A stretch of DNA of 64,000 nucleotides from Paraburkholderia sp. ZP32-5. GTDB taxonomy: Bacteria; Pseudomonadota; Gammaproteobacteria; Burkholderiales; Burkholderiaceae. Both the position numbers and the translations under genes were made by a program. The first letter of the stretch is position 1, and the number at the start of each line of letters is the position of its first letter. This document shows, piece after piece, positions 51,699 to 59,695 of this stretch. The stretch lies in the NCBI RefSeq assembly GCF_021390495.1, contig NZ_JAJEJP010000003.1, forward strand, positions 1,116,001 to 1,180,000, written 5' to 3'. The notes under the pieces are model-generated. The model was not told the origin of the DNA, searched no databases, and saw only the letters and a program-made list of their open reading frames with translations.

Positions 51699-52859
51699 AT
51701 GAGTATTGGTGTAATTCGATTTGAAATGTCGACGCCGGCAGACTGCGCGGCGTTATTAGCCGTGCTGGAAAGCATCGATGCCAGAAGAGCGTCGCGGCTC
51801 GCCATCATCGCCAAAACCGAAGGGACAGCCACGGTTAACGATTTCGGACGCTCGCTCGCGACGCTGGCCATACAGACCGCGCTGGAGCGGGCGAACGTCA
51901 CCGCGCCGTGCCAGGTGATTCTGTCGATGGGTTGTGAAGGGATCATCACGCCGGGCGGATATTTGTTTGTCGACATGCCCGAGCGCGATGACGGTATCGA
52001 AGGACTTGCGCTCGGCATGGCGTATTCCGATCCGATGGCGCCGTCGGATCTCGTCAACGATCGACACATCGCCATTACTCGCGCCACTGTCGACCGAGCA
52101 ATCGCCGATGCCGGAATCGGCGCGAAAGACGTTGCATTGGTCTTCGCGAAATCACCTCTGCTTACTCACGCAATGGCCGCCGGTTTGCCTGCCGAGGCGC
52201 GCGAGCGTGCCAACAGATCCTCGGCGGCCAGAGCCGCGGCGGCGCTCGGCATCGGCGTCGCGCTCGGCGAGATCGCAGCCGATGCCGCCAACAGTGCCGC
52301 AATCGGCAGACGCGCCGATCTGTACTCGCGTCGCGCGATGGTGTTCTCCGGAACCGAGACCGCGCGCACCGAGATCATCGTGCTCGGCAATCGTCCCGGT
52401 GAACACCAGAGTGTTCGAAGCGGTCTGTTCGCCGATTTGCTGGACGTCGACAGCATGGCGGCAGTGATCGCCGGAACTTCCGGCGAGCCATTCCAGGCCG
52501 TCCGTCGAATGAAATCCGGCGGCCATCTCGCGGCCGTCTTCCTGAAGGCCGGTCTTGCCGCCGACGGAAAACTACGCGGCAACCGGACCACCGTGTTCTC
52601 CAGCGAAGTCGATCCCGACAAGCAGATGAGAGCGGCTGCCTCAGGCGTGTTGGGATCCCTGCTGGGTGACACGCGAATGTTCGTGTCCGGCGGCGCGGAA
52701 CATCAAGCGCCGATGGGAGGCGGAGTACTGGCTGTTATCTCCGCAAGCGAAACCCCGTGGGGCGGCCACGACCAGATCGCGTCTCGAACCTCTGGCCCGC
52801 ACGCAGCAGCGATTCACCCTGGTGCCGCTCGCACTGACACATCGATAAACCACAAATGA
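51699..52859 (+). CDS. Ring-opening amidohydrolase, cyanuric acid amidohydrolase/barbiturase family
   Basis: A 386-residue enzyme with the rare three-repeat fold of AtzD/TrzD and barbiturase. One Ser-Lys pair per repeat is visible: Lys39 (AKTEGTATVNDF) with Ser76 (ILSMGCEG), Lys151 (FAKSPLLT) with Ser217 (MVFSGTE), and Lys283 (FLKAG) with Ser330 (FVSGGAEHQAPMGGG). These hydrolyse a cyclic ureide-type ring such as cyanuric acid or barbiturate. AAGGAG precedes the ATG. It is slightly longer than characterised members, with a C-terminal tail. It is translationally coupled to the next gene (ATGA overlap), and an AtzA/TrzN-type amidohydrolase and tripartite importer follow. Confidence 0.9.
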   Translation: MSIGVIRFEMSTPADCAALLAVLESIDARRASRLAIIAKTEGTATVNDFGRSLATLAIQTALERANVTAPCQVILSMGCEGIITPGGYLFVDMPERDDGIEGLALGMAYSDPMAPSDLVNDRHIAITRATVDRAIADAGIGAKDVALVFAKSPLLTHAMAAGLPAEARERANRSSAARAAAALGIGVALGEIAADAANSAAIGRRADLYSRRAMVFSGTETARTEIIVLGNRPGEHQSVRSGLFADLLDVDSMAAVIAGTSGEPFQAVRRMKSGGHLAAVFLKAGLAADGKLRGNRTTVFSSEVDPDKQMRAAASGVLGSLLGDTRMFVSGGAEHQAPMGGGVLAVISASETPWGGHDQIASRTSGPHAAAIHPGAARTDTSINHK

Positions 52860-53809
52860 TCAAAATCATCGAAGACCAGGAAGTTCAAACCCTCGTGAAT
52901 TGCGCGGACGCATTCGAGGTAATCCAGCAGTGCTATCGGGACGTTGCCTGCGGAAGAGCGTCGGTGTCGCAGCCGTCGGCCATGACGCTCGCCAGTGTCG
53001 CGGGCGCTCAGGCGACGTTCAAAACCAAAGGCGCGATTCTCGACAATCTGAACGTCGCCGGATTTCGGCTGGTTGCCGACTCCAATGTTTTGTTGGGCGA
53101 TGGTACTTCCTATGTCTACCTGATGAGTCTCGACGCCGCGGCGCCCATCGCTTTCGTTGGAGAGAACTGGTTGCACAGGTTGCGTACGGCGTCGAGCGCG
53201 CTGGTCGCCTGCCGCAAGCTGGCTGCACCCACGGCATCGACACTCGCACTGATCGGAACCGGGCGAATCGCGGAGCAGTTCGTTCGTATCGTCGATTCGC
53301 AGTTCCCGGGCCTTCGCATCATTCTCAGCTCGCGTTCGGCCGAGCGTGCCCGTAGCACCGCGCAGCGATGGAGCGCACTGACGTCGAACGAGCTTTCCGC
53401 GGCGAACAGCATTGCCGAGGCCGTGGCCGCGGCGGACATCGTGGTGACGTTGTCCGATGCCGACGAGCGCCTCTTCAAGGCGACCGATCTCAAACCCGGC
53501 GCGCTCGTCTGCTCGCTCGGCGGCCAGCATGAGTTCGACGTCGACGTGCTCGAGGCCGCGGACAAGTTCGTTGTCGACGAAATTGATTTCGTCTGCAATG
53601 CCGGAAACGGCGCTCATTGGATTGAATCCGGACAGATCACACGCGAACGAATGGAGCAACGAGTCGACGCGACGTTGGGTGAGCTGTTGTCGAGCAACCA
53701 GCCTCGCACCGGCAACGGCATCGTTCTAGCCATCGTGCAGGGCATGGCCGTTTGCGACATTGCGTTGGCGAAGCTCGCCTACGATCGTGCGATCGAGCGC
53801 GATCGTTGA
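52856..53809 (+). CDS. Ornithine cyclodeaminase/mu-crystallin family protein with altered active site (third of three)
   Basis: A 317-residue protein with the family NAD-binding segment STLALIGTGRIAEQFVR (128-144) and the LHRLRTASSAL block with Arg110. The substrate-binding Arg near position 40 is replaced (SVSQPSAM), and the usual Lys near position 70 (GVK in paralogues) is Arg71 (AGFRLVAD). The other two copies in the window keep both residues. It may reduce an imine without the normal deamination or have a different substrate. It is co-translated with the ring-opening amidohydrolase, an unusual partnership. The Shine-Dalgarno is weak, consistent with coupling. Confidence 0.85.
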   Translation: MIKIIEDQEVQTLVNCADAFEVIQQCYRDVACGRASVSQPSAMTLASVAGAQATFKTKGAILDNLNVAGFRLVADSNVLLGDGTSYVYLMSLDAAAPIAFVGENWLHRLRTASSALVACRKLAAPTASTLALIGTGRIAEQFVRIVDSQFPGLRIILSSRSAERARSTAQRWSALTSNELSAANSIAEAVAAADIVVTLSDADERLFKATDLKPGALVCSLGGQHEFDVDVLEAADKFVVDEIDFVCNAGNGAHWIESGQITRERMEQRVDATLGELLSSNQPRTGNGIVLAIVQGMAVCDIALAKLAYDRAIERDR

Positions 53810-53885
53810 GCCCCAGGCAAGCCCCGACCTCTACCGTCAACGCTCCAGAATCGTTGCACGGGTTTTCTCGACCGGAAATCGAATC

Positions 53886-54851
53886 ATGACCAAATTGCTT
53901 CTGTCGCGCCGTCGCCTGCTGAAGGGAGCCACCGCGCTAGGCGCCATGGCGGCCCTGACGCGCAACGTCAGCTTTGCTGCTTCTACCTATCCCGAGCACG
54001 ATCTGCGCTGGGTCATCTATCAGGCGCCCGGTGGCCTGATCGACGGATCGACGCGTGCGCTGCAGCCGTTCCTCAAACAGCATGGATTTTCCAGCACCGT
54101 CGATTACGTGCGTGGTGCATCCGGCCGTATCGCCCGCACCCAACTTTATCGCGCCCACCCCGATGGACTGACGATCATGACTGAAGCCAGCCCCGAGGAG
54201 GTGCTCGGCGAAGTCATCTACGGCGCTGAATACAAGGTTGCGGAATTCCAGCCCGTATACGGCTGGTTCCGCAATGCGTTCAACATCTGCGTGCTGAAGA
54301 ATTCGCCGTTCAAGACATTCGCCGATCTCGTCAACGCGGCAAAGTCGCGCAAGGTGACGATCGGCACGCTCGGCAAAGGCGGTCCGAGCCACTTGCAGAT
54401 GGCGATACTCAACAAGCAGTTTGGCCTGAAACTGCAACTGGTTCATTTCGACGGCGCCGCGCCGGCCTATGCGGCCGTCGCCGGCGGACATGTCGATGCC
54501 GCGATGGGCGGCTCGACTTCGGTCCAATGGTCGAGCACGGTGAATTTCCTCGTCGTCTTTCGCAACGGGCGCGATCCAGCTCTGCCGGACGTTCCCACCG
54601 CCAAAGAATGCGGTTACGACATCGTGCCGGTCAACGAGGTGATCTATGCGAACGCCGGCCCGAACGTGCCCGCGGACCGGATCAAGAAGCTCTCCGACGC
54701 CTTCGCCGCGGCGCTGGCCGACCCGGCCGCGATCGAGGCGCAAAAGAAGCTCGGCATTTTCATCGCGCCGATTACTCCGGCGGAGCTGCGGCAGTCGATC
54801 AAGAGCCTGTATGCGCTGGTCGACGAATATAAAAGCGATCTGCTCGGGTAA
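53886..54851 (+). CDS. Tripartite tricarboxylate transporter substrate-binding protein (TctC/Bug family)
   Basis: A 321-residue periplasmic receptor with a Tat-like signal (SRRRLLKGATALGAMAAL near 7-24). The fold shows DLRWVIYQAPGGLIDGSTRAL, FADLVNAAKSRKVTIGTLGKG and a C-terminal VPADRIKKLSDAFAAALADP, as in Bug proteins. It delivers its ligand to the TctBA membrane unit encoded next. The ATG at 53886 follows GGA. Bug proteins bind carboxylates, amides and nicotinate-type compounds. Its position after the ring-opening amidohydrolase suggests the operon's cyclic substrate or a breakdown acid. Confidence 0.88.
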   Translation: MTKLLLSRRRLLKGATALGAMAALTRNVSFAASTYPEHDLRWVIYQAPGGLIDGSTRALQPFLKQHGFSSTVDYVRGASGRIARTQLYRAHPDGLTIMTEASPEEVLGEVIYGAEYKVAEFQPVYGWFRNAFNICVLKNSPFKTFADLVNAAKSRKVTIGTLGKGGPSHLQMAILNKQFGLKLQLVHFDGAAPAYAAVAGGHVDAAMGGSTSVQWSSTVNFLVVFRNGRDPALPDVPTAKECGYDIVPVNEVIYANAGPNVPADRIKKLSDAFAAALADPAAIEAQKKLGIFIAPITPAELRQSIKSLYALVDEYKSDLLG

Positions 54852-54860
54852 GCGAACACC

Positions 54861-55313
54861 ATGTCCCAGCAAAACCGGCATCCGGCTCCGGCCCTCGGCG
54901 AGCGCATTTTCGTGGGCGTGATCGGACTGGTGTTCGTGATCCAGTTCGGCCTGGCGATGTCATACCCGGCCGACCCACGGCTCTTTCCGCTGATCGTTGC
55001 CGCGATCGGTGTGAGGCTCGCCATCGCGACGCAGATTCGCGGACGCGAAAAAAAGCCGCCGCGGGCGCCGGAGCCGATTGCCCCGAGGCGGCTGGCGTTG
55101 GCACTGATCGTGCCGCCGCTGTACGGCGTCGTGCTTTGGGCACTGGGCTTCTGGATGGCGACGATTCTGGCCATTCCGGCACTGTCGCTTCTGCTCGGAT
55201 ATCGCCGCTATTTTCTTATTCTGCTCGTCACGCTCGGCATGGCCCTCGCTGTCGGCCTGCTTTTCCCCGTCGTCAATATCACCGTTCCGCAGCCCGCGTT
55301 GTTTGCCCACTAG
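54861..55313 (+). CDS. Tripartite tricarboxylate transporter small membrane subunit (TctB family)
   Basis: A 150-residue protein with four hydrophobic segments (about 14-35, 38-55, 78-98, 105-145), typical of TctB. It couples the large membrane subunit and the receptor in a sodium- or proton-driven importer. YPADPRLFPLIVAAIGVRLAIA is a family hallmark. It lies ten bases after the tctC-like gene. Confidence 0.87.
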   Translation: MSQQNRHPAPALGERIFVGVIGLVFVIQFGLAMSYPADPRLFPLIVAAIGVRLAIATQIRGREKKPPRAPEPIAPRRLALALIVPPLYGVVLWALGFWMATILAIPALSLLLGYRRYFLILLVTLGMALAVGLLFPVVNITVPQPALFAH

Positions 55314-55408
55314 TTTTGCGCTGCGGTGCGCATTGCGATGCCGGCCGATCCGATCCATTTTGCGAAAACTGATTCAACCATGTTCATGCGTCAAGGGTGG
55401 TGAGCACT

Positions 55409-56914
55409 ATGTTGCATCTCCTTCTCAACGGCCTCGTCACCGCATTGCAATGGCACAACCTGGAGGTCATCGCACTGTCCACGCTGCTTGGTTTGTGGAT
55501 CGGCGTGATTCCGGGTTTGGGACCGGTAATGGCAATGGCCATCCTGTTCCCCTTCACTTTCTTCATGGAGCCGCTGGCTGGCCTGCTGATGCTGGCCAGC
55601 ATCCATGTCGCGGGAACCTATAGCGGTTCGATCAGTGCCATTACGATCAATGTTCCCGGCGATCCGGCATCGGCGGCGACTACGTTCGACGGCTATGCGA
55701 TGGCCCGTCAAGGCAAGGCGCGCGTCGCGATGGGCATCTCCATCACTGCCTCGTTTATCGGTGCGCTGGTCGGCTCGTTCACGCTGATCGCCGCGTCGAA
55801 GCCGCTTGCCGCGGTCGCGCTGCATTTCGGACCGGCCGAGAACTTCGCGCTGGCGGTCCTCGGCCTGTGCGTCGTTGCCGCCGCATCGACCGGCTCCACC
55901 AGCAAGGCGTTGTTGATGGGCGCACTGGGCCTCGCGATCAGTTTCGTCGGCACCGACGATGTCCTCGGGTATCCGCGCTTCACGTTCGGCTTTGTCGAGC
56001 TCGAATCGAAGATCGGCTTCGTCCCGGTGCTGATTGGTTTGTTCGCGGTCGCGGAACTGATGCATCTGATGGTGGCTGGCGGCAAGATCTCCGAAAGCGG
56101 CCAGTTGCACGGCCGTCTGTCCGATGGTGTCCGCGAGGTATTCAGGCACCCCGCCGCGCTCGCTCGCGGCTCGCTCATCGGTGTGATCTGCGGCGTCATC
56201 CCCGGTGTGGGCGCGGTCACCGCCAACCTGCTCGCGCACATGTTCGAAACTCGGGTCGCGCGCGAGCCTGGACGTTTCGGCAAGGGCGCGCCGGAAGGCA
56301 TCATCGCTCCGGAAGCATCCAATAACGCATGCGTCCATGCGGCGCTGATCCCCACGTTGACGCTAGGCATTCCGGCCAGCGGCGGCACCGCGCTGGTGCT
56401 GGTGGCGGTCACGATTCACGGATTGCGGCCTGGCCCGATGCTGTTTTCCAGCCAGCCCGACCTCGTCTACGGGTTCTTCGCCGGCATGCTGGTCGGGGCT
56501 GTGCTGTTTACCGTGTTCGGTCTGCTGTTCGCGCGATGGCTCGCGTTGATCACGCTTGCGCCCGCCCCGTTGCTCGTTCCGTGCCTGCTGGTCGTCAGCC
56601 TGATCGGCGCTTACGCCTATAACCAGAGCTTCCTCGATGTCGCGTGGGCAGTCATCTTCGGCGTGGTGGGTTTCATGGCACGGCGATACGGATTTCCTGT
56701 CGTCGGGCTGGTGATGGGACTGCTGCTCGGCGGGTTGACCGAGACCTCGTTCCATCAGTCGCTCGAAATCAGCGACGGGTCCTATCTGATCTTTCTGCAG
56801 CAGCCGATCGCCGCGACGATCCTCGGGCTTGCCGCCTTGCTGGTCGTCGGATCGGGCCTGCTGGACGCACGCTCACGCAAGGCCCTGAGCGTGGCGAATC
56901 TCGACGAGGCATAA
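55409..56914 (+). CDS. Tripartite tricarboxylate transporter large membrane subunit (TctA family)
   Basis: A 501-residue carrier with about twelve hydrophobic segments. The stretch GLWIGVIPGLGPVMAMAILFPFTFFMEP, GTYSGSISAITINVPGDPASAATTFDGY and PEASNNACVHAALIPTLTLGIPASGGTALVL are the family's repeated G-x-P-G and N-A signatures. It forms the transport channel with TctB and takes ligand from TctC. The ATG at 55409 is chosen because GGTGGTGAG lies just before it; four codons upstream a GTG is also in frame. It lies two bases before the amidohydrolase gene, strongly suggesting one transcript. Confidence 0.93.
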   Translation: MLHLLLNGLVTALQWHNLEVIALSTLLGLWIGVIPGLGPVMAMAILFPFTFFMEPLAGLLMLASIHVAGTYSGSISAITINVPGDPASAATTFDGYAMARQGKARVAMGISITASFIGALVGSFTLIAASKPLAAVALHFGPAENFALAVLGLCVVAAASTGSTSKALLMGALGLAISFVGTDDVLGYPRFTFGFVELESKIGFVPVLIGLFAVAELMHLMVAGGKISESGQLHGRLSDGVREVFRHPAALARGSLIGVICGVIPGVGAVTANLLAHMFETRVAREPGRFGKGAPEGIIAPEASNNACVHAALIPTLTLGIPASGGTALVLVAVTIHGLRPGPMLFSSQPDLVYGFFAGMLVGAVLFTVFGLLFARWLALITLAPAPLLVPCLLVVSLIGAYAYNQSFLDVAWAVIFGVVGFMARRYGFPVVGLVMGLLLGGLTETSFHQSLEISDGSYLIFLQQPIAATILGLAALLVVGSGLLDARSRKALSVANLDEA

Positions 56915-56916
56915 AC

Positions 56917-58425
56917 ATGAACAACGCAATGAAACCTCTACTGCTATCCGGTGCTCGCGTGTTCCGGCACGACGGTGACCTCGACAAGCCGGCGGTCGCC
57001 GACGTGCTGGTCGTCGACGGCAGAATTCAGGCAATTGGTCCACTGGCAGCAAACATGCGCAGCGACGCCGAGGTGATCGACCTGGCCGGCCATCTGCTCA
57101 TTCCGGGTTTCGTCAACGCTCACTATCACTCGCATGACGTACTGGCGAAGGGTTGTTTCGAATCGCTGCCGCTCGAGCAATGGGGATTGATCGCCGGGCC
57201 GATCGCCAATCATCGCAGCCTCGAGGAAATCCGCCTGCGCACGCTGCTTGGCGCGATCGAGGCCCTGCGCAACGGTGTCACTACAGTGCAGGATTTCAGC
57301 TCGTTCGCGCCGATGGAGGATCGCGTCGTCGACACGATCCTGGATGCGTATCGCGAAGCCGGACTGCGCGTCGTTTATTCGATCACGGTGCGTGACCGTT
57401 CGCAGCTCGCGACCATCCTCGATGCGCGAGAAGTGGTACCGCCGGAACTCCATGCACTGGTCGGCGAACACGCCGAGGAGCCCGCAGGGCAACTGGCATT
57501 TGTCGAAAAGCAATTGTCGCGGGTGGGCGACCGGGATGGCATGGTGATCTGGGCGCTCAGCCCATCGGCGCCGCAGCGCTGCTCACCGCAATTGCTTGCG
57601 GGAATGGCCGAACTCGCGAACAGACATCGCTTGCCCGTCTACACGCACGTGTACGAGTCGCGCTCACAGCGCATATTCGCTCAGCGGCACTTCGCGCAGC
57701 ACGGTGGCTCCGTGATCCGCTACATGGAGGAGCATGGTCTCGTTGGCCCGCACGTCAACATTGCGCACGGCGTGTGGCCCGATGACGCCGAGATCGGGCA
57801 TCTGGCGCGCACCGGCACCGGCGTGGTTCTCAACATGCTCAGCAACCTGCGGCTGCGCAATGGGGTTGCGCCCATCGCGGCATACCGGAACCTCGATGTT
57901 CGACTTGCGCTTGGTAGCGACAATTGCAGTTGCTCGGACATTCACAGCATGTTTCCCGTGATGAAGATGTACTGCCTGCTGGGCGGGATCAGCGACCCGA
58001 ACGAAGCGGCGCCCCTCGCGGCCGAAGCGATGAGGCTCGGAACGTCCGGCGGCGCGCGCAGCGCCGGCAAGGACGATGAACTGGGCGCCATCGAGCCGGG
58101 AATGCGAGCGGACCTCGTAGCGCTCGACCTGAACGATCCGGCGTACCGGCCGCTGCATAGCGTGGTCCGCCAGATCGTCTTTGCGGAAACCGGCCGCGCG
58201 GTGCGGCATGTCTGGGTCGACGGCCGTCAGGTTGTGCGTGACGGGAAATCGGCCTGCGTCAACGAAGCAGGTCTTATCGAGGACATGACGCGCCTCATGC
58301 CGGCAGTCATCGAGAAACTCGATCGGCTACGGGCCGATTCCGACAGGCTGTCGCCGTTTTTTGCGGAACTTCAGCGCAGGGCATGGGCGCATCCGGTTCC
58401 GTACAACCGTTATCTGCAGCGCTAA
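56917..58425 (+). CDS. Amidohydrolase-family deaminase/chlorohydrolase-like protein (AtzA/TrzN/SsnA type)
   Basis: A 502-residue metal-dependent hydrolase of the subtype used for guanine, cytosine and s-triazine derivatives. Metal and catalytic residues are His69, His71 (FVNAHYHSH), His244 with Glu247 (YTHVYES), His284 (NIAHGVW) and Asp335 (LGSDNCSCSD). The C-terminal ADLVALDLNDP and VWVDGRQVVRDGK close the composite beta-sandwich domain. It would remove an amino or similar group from a heterocycle, feeding the ring-opening amidohydrolase upstream. It begins two bases after the tctA-like gene and is the last gene of the operon. Confidence 0.9.
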   Translation: MNNAMKPLLLSGARVFRHDGDLDKPAVADVLVVDGRIQAIGPLAANMRSDAEVIDLAGHLLIPGFVNAHYHSHDVLAKGCFESLPLEQWGLIAGPIANHRSLEEIRLRTLLGAIEALRNGVTTVQDFSSFAPMEDRVVDTILDAYREAGLRVVYSITVRDRSQLATILDAREVVPPELHALVGEHAEEPAGQLAFVEKQLSRVGDRDGMVIWALSPSAPQRCSPQLLAGMAELANRHRLPVYTHVYESRSQRIFAQRHFAQHGGSVIRYMEEHGLVGPHVNIAHGVWPDDAEIGHLARTGTGVVLNMLSNLRLRNGVAPIAAYRNLDVRLALGSDNCSCSDIHSMFPVMKMYCLLGGISDPNEAAPLAAEAMRLGTSGGARSAGKDDELGAIEPGMRADLVALDLNDPAYRPLHSVVRQIVFAETGRAVRHVWVDGRQVVRDGKSACVNEAGLIEDMTRLMPAVIEKLDRLRADSDRLSPFFAELQRRAWAHPVPYNRYLQR

Positions 58426-58448
58426 AGGTTGCCGCGCAGGTATCCGGA

Positions 58449-59360
58449 TCAGGAGCGCTGCAGCAGTTCACGGAGCAGCGCGGCGCCCTCCTTGCCCTTC
58501 GCCGCTCCCGCCCAAAGCTGCTGGATCAGCCCTCTGTACATGTTGATCGCATCCGGAGATGTCGTGATCGTCGCGATGCCACTTCGTATATTGGGCATCT
58601 CGCCCAGGCGGAATGGCGACACCGCGACATGCGTTTTGCCAGCTTCTTCGAAGATCTGGAAATTCTCGTTCGGCACGTTGTCGCTGACGATACCGATCTG
58701 GATGCCGACGGGCTCGCTCTCGATCAACTCGATCATGTGCATCACTTCATCGCGAGCCGCAATCTTACGTTCGAGCTGTTGACCGGGCGGCAGATTCAAC
58801 TTACCGACCAGACCATGGTGAAGGAACTGCTCGACTTGACGCAGTCCGATCAGGCTCAAAACACCAGGGCGTGTTGCCTCGAAGCTCTTTCTGCGCTCGC
58901 TCAGAATTTCCAGCACCCTGTCGACCTGATACTTCGAAGCGTCATCGACCAACGCTTCCGGCACGTTTTCTTCCAGCATCTTCCGCAGGAAGCCGCTGTA
59001 GGCCCGCGACGTCAGCAGGAAAGAAATCGGATCGAAGTTCGCCAGCACTCGGACACAGCGACTCTCCAACTGGCGCATCCGCTCGAAATAGCTGACCGCG
59101 TTGTTGTGATACTCGGCCTCGATACCGAGCAGATTCTGCAGACTGACACCAAGCAGGTTGGCGAGTCGGCCTAGTGTTTCTATCTTGACGATTTCGCCGC
59201 GCTCGAGCTTGTACACCGCGGCGCGGGAAATGTTCAATCTATCCGCAATGTCGTCGGAGCGGAGCTCTTTGCCCAGGCGATACGCACGCAGGCGCTCCCC
59301 GATGTCCGCAAAGTCCACTGAGACGGGTGCTGGCTCAACTTTTGGGCCGCGTTTCGCCAC
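58449..59360 (-). CDS. XRE-family helix-turn-helix transcriptional regulator
   Basis: A 303-residue regulator. The HTH lies at about 18-75 (IGERLRAYRLGKELRSDDIA, NISRAAVYKLERGEIVKIE and RLANLLGVSLQNLLGIEAEY). The large C-terminal part, about 80-300, is of unknown fold; SGIATITTSPDAINMYRGLI near the end suggests a ligand-binding role. The GTG at 59360 follows CAGGA by six bases. It converges with the amidohydrolase gene and faces the porin across a 335-base gap, so it is the probable regulator of the ring-opening amidohydrolase operon. A TTATAG-CTATAA repeat lies upstream of it. Confidence 0.85.
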   Translation of the reverse strand: MAKRGPKVEPAPVSVDFADIGERLRAYRLGKELRSDDIADRLNISRAAVYKLERGEIVKIETLGRLANLLGVSLQNLLGIEAEYHNNAVSYFERMRQLESRCVRVLANFDPISFLLTSRAYSGFLRKMLEENVPEALVDDASKYQVDRVLEILSERRKSFEATRPGVLSLIGLRQVEQFLHHGLVGKLNLPPGQQLERKIAARDEVMHMIELIESEPVGIQIGIVSDNVPNENFQIFEEAGKTHVAVSPFRLGEMPNIRSGIATITTSPDAINMYRGLIQQLWAGAAKGKEGAALLRELLQRS

Positions 59361-59695
59361 TATTCGTCCTGTATACAAAAATAAATCAGATTATAGCGTC
59401 CGGGCTATAAGAGGAAAAGAAAGATCCGACAACGCGTGTCGTTCGGGCTTTTGGGCGACATCGTTATATATTTTTTTATCATTGTCGTTTTTTTTGAACG
59501 ATGGCAGCATCAATTCGTGGAACGGGTGATACGGCCGTTGACCTCACCGCGCGCAGAGAAAGCGCATTCGGCGGAGGGCAGCTGAATTTTCAACCTTCGA
59601 TCATTCCGCGAAGCAACAGGTTTGCGACTGTTCCAAATGGGTGGAGTTTCGGCAAACGCATGAGCATTCCAAATCATTAAAATTGGAAAATACAA
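59361..59695. promoter_or_regulatory. Divergent control region between XRE regulator and porin
   Basis: AT-rich 335-base gap without a gene. TTATAG (59391-59396) and CTATAA (59405-59410) form an inverted repeat 31-50 bases upstream of the XRE start. GTATAC lies at 59371-59376. Just before the porin start, TTCCAA (59667-59672) can pair with TTGGAA (59683-59688), which includes part of the porin Shine-Dalgarno. Confidence 0.5.
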
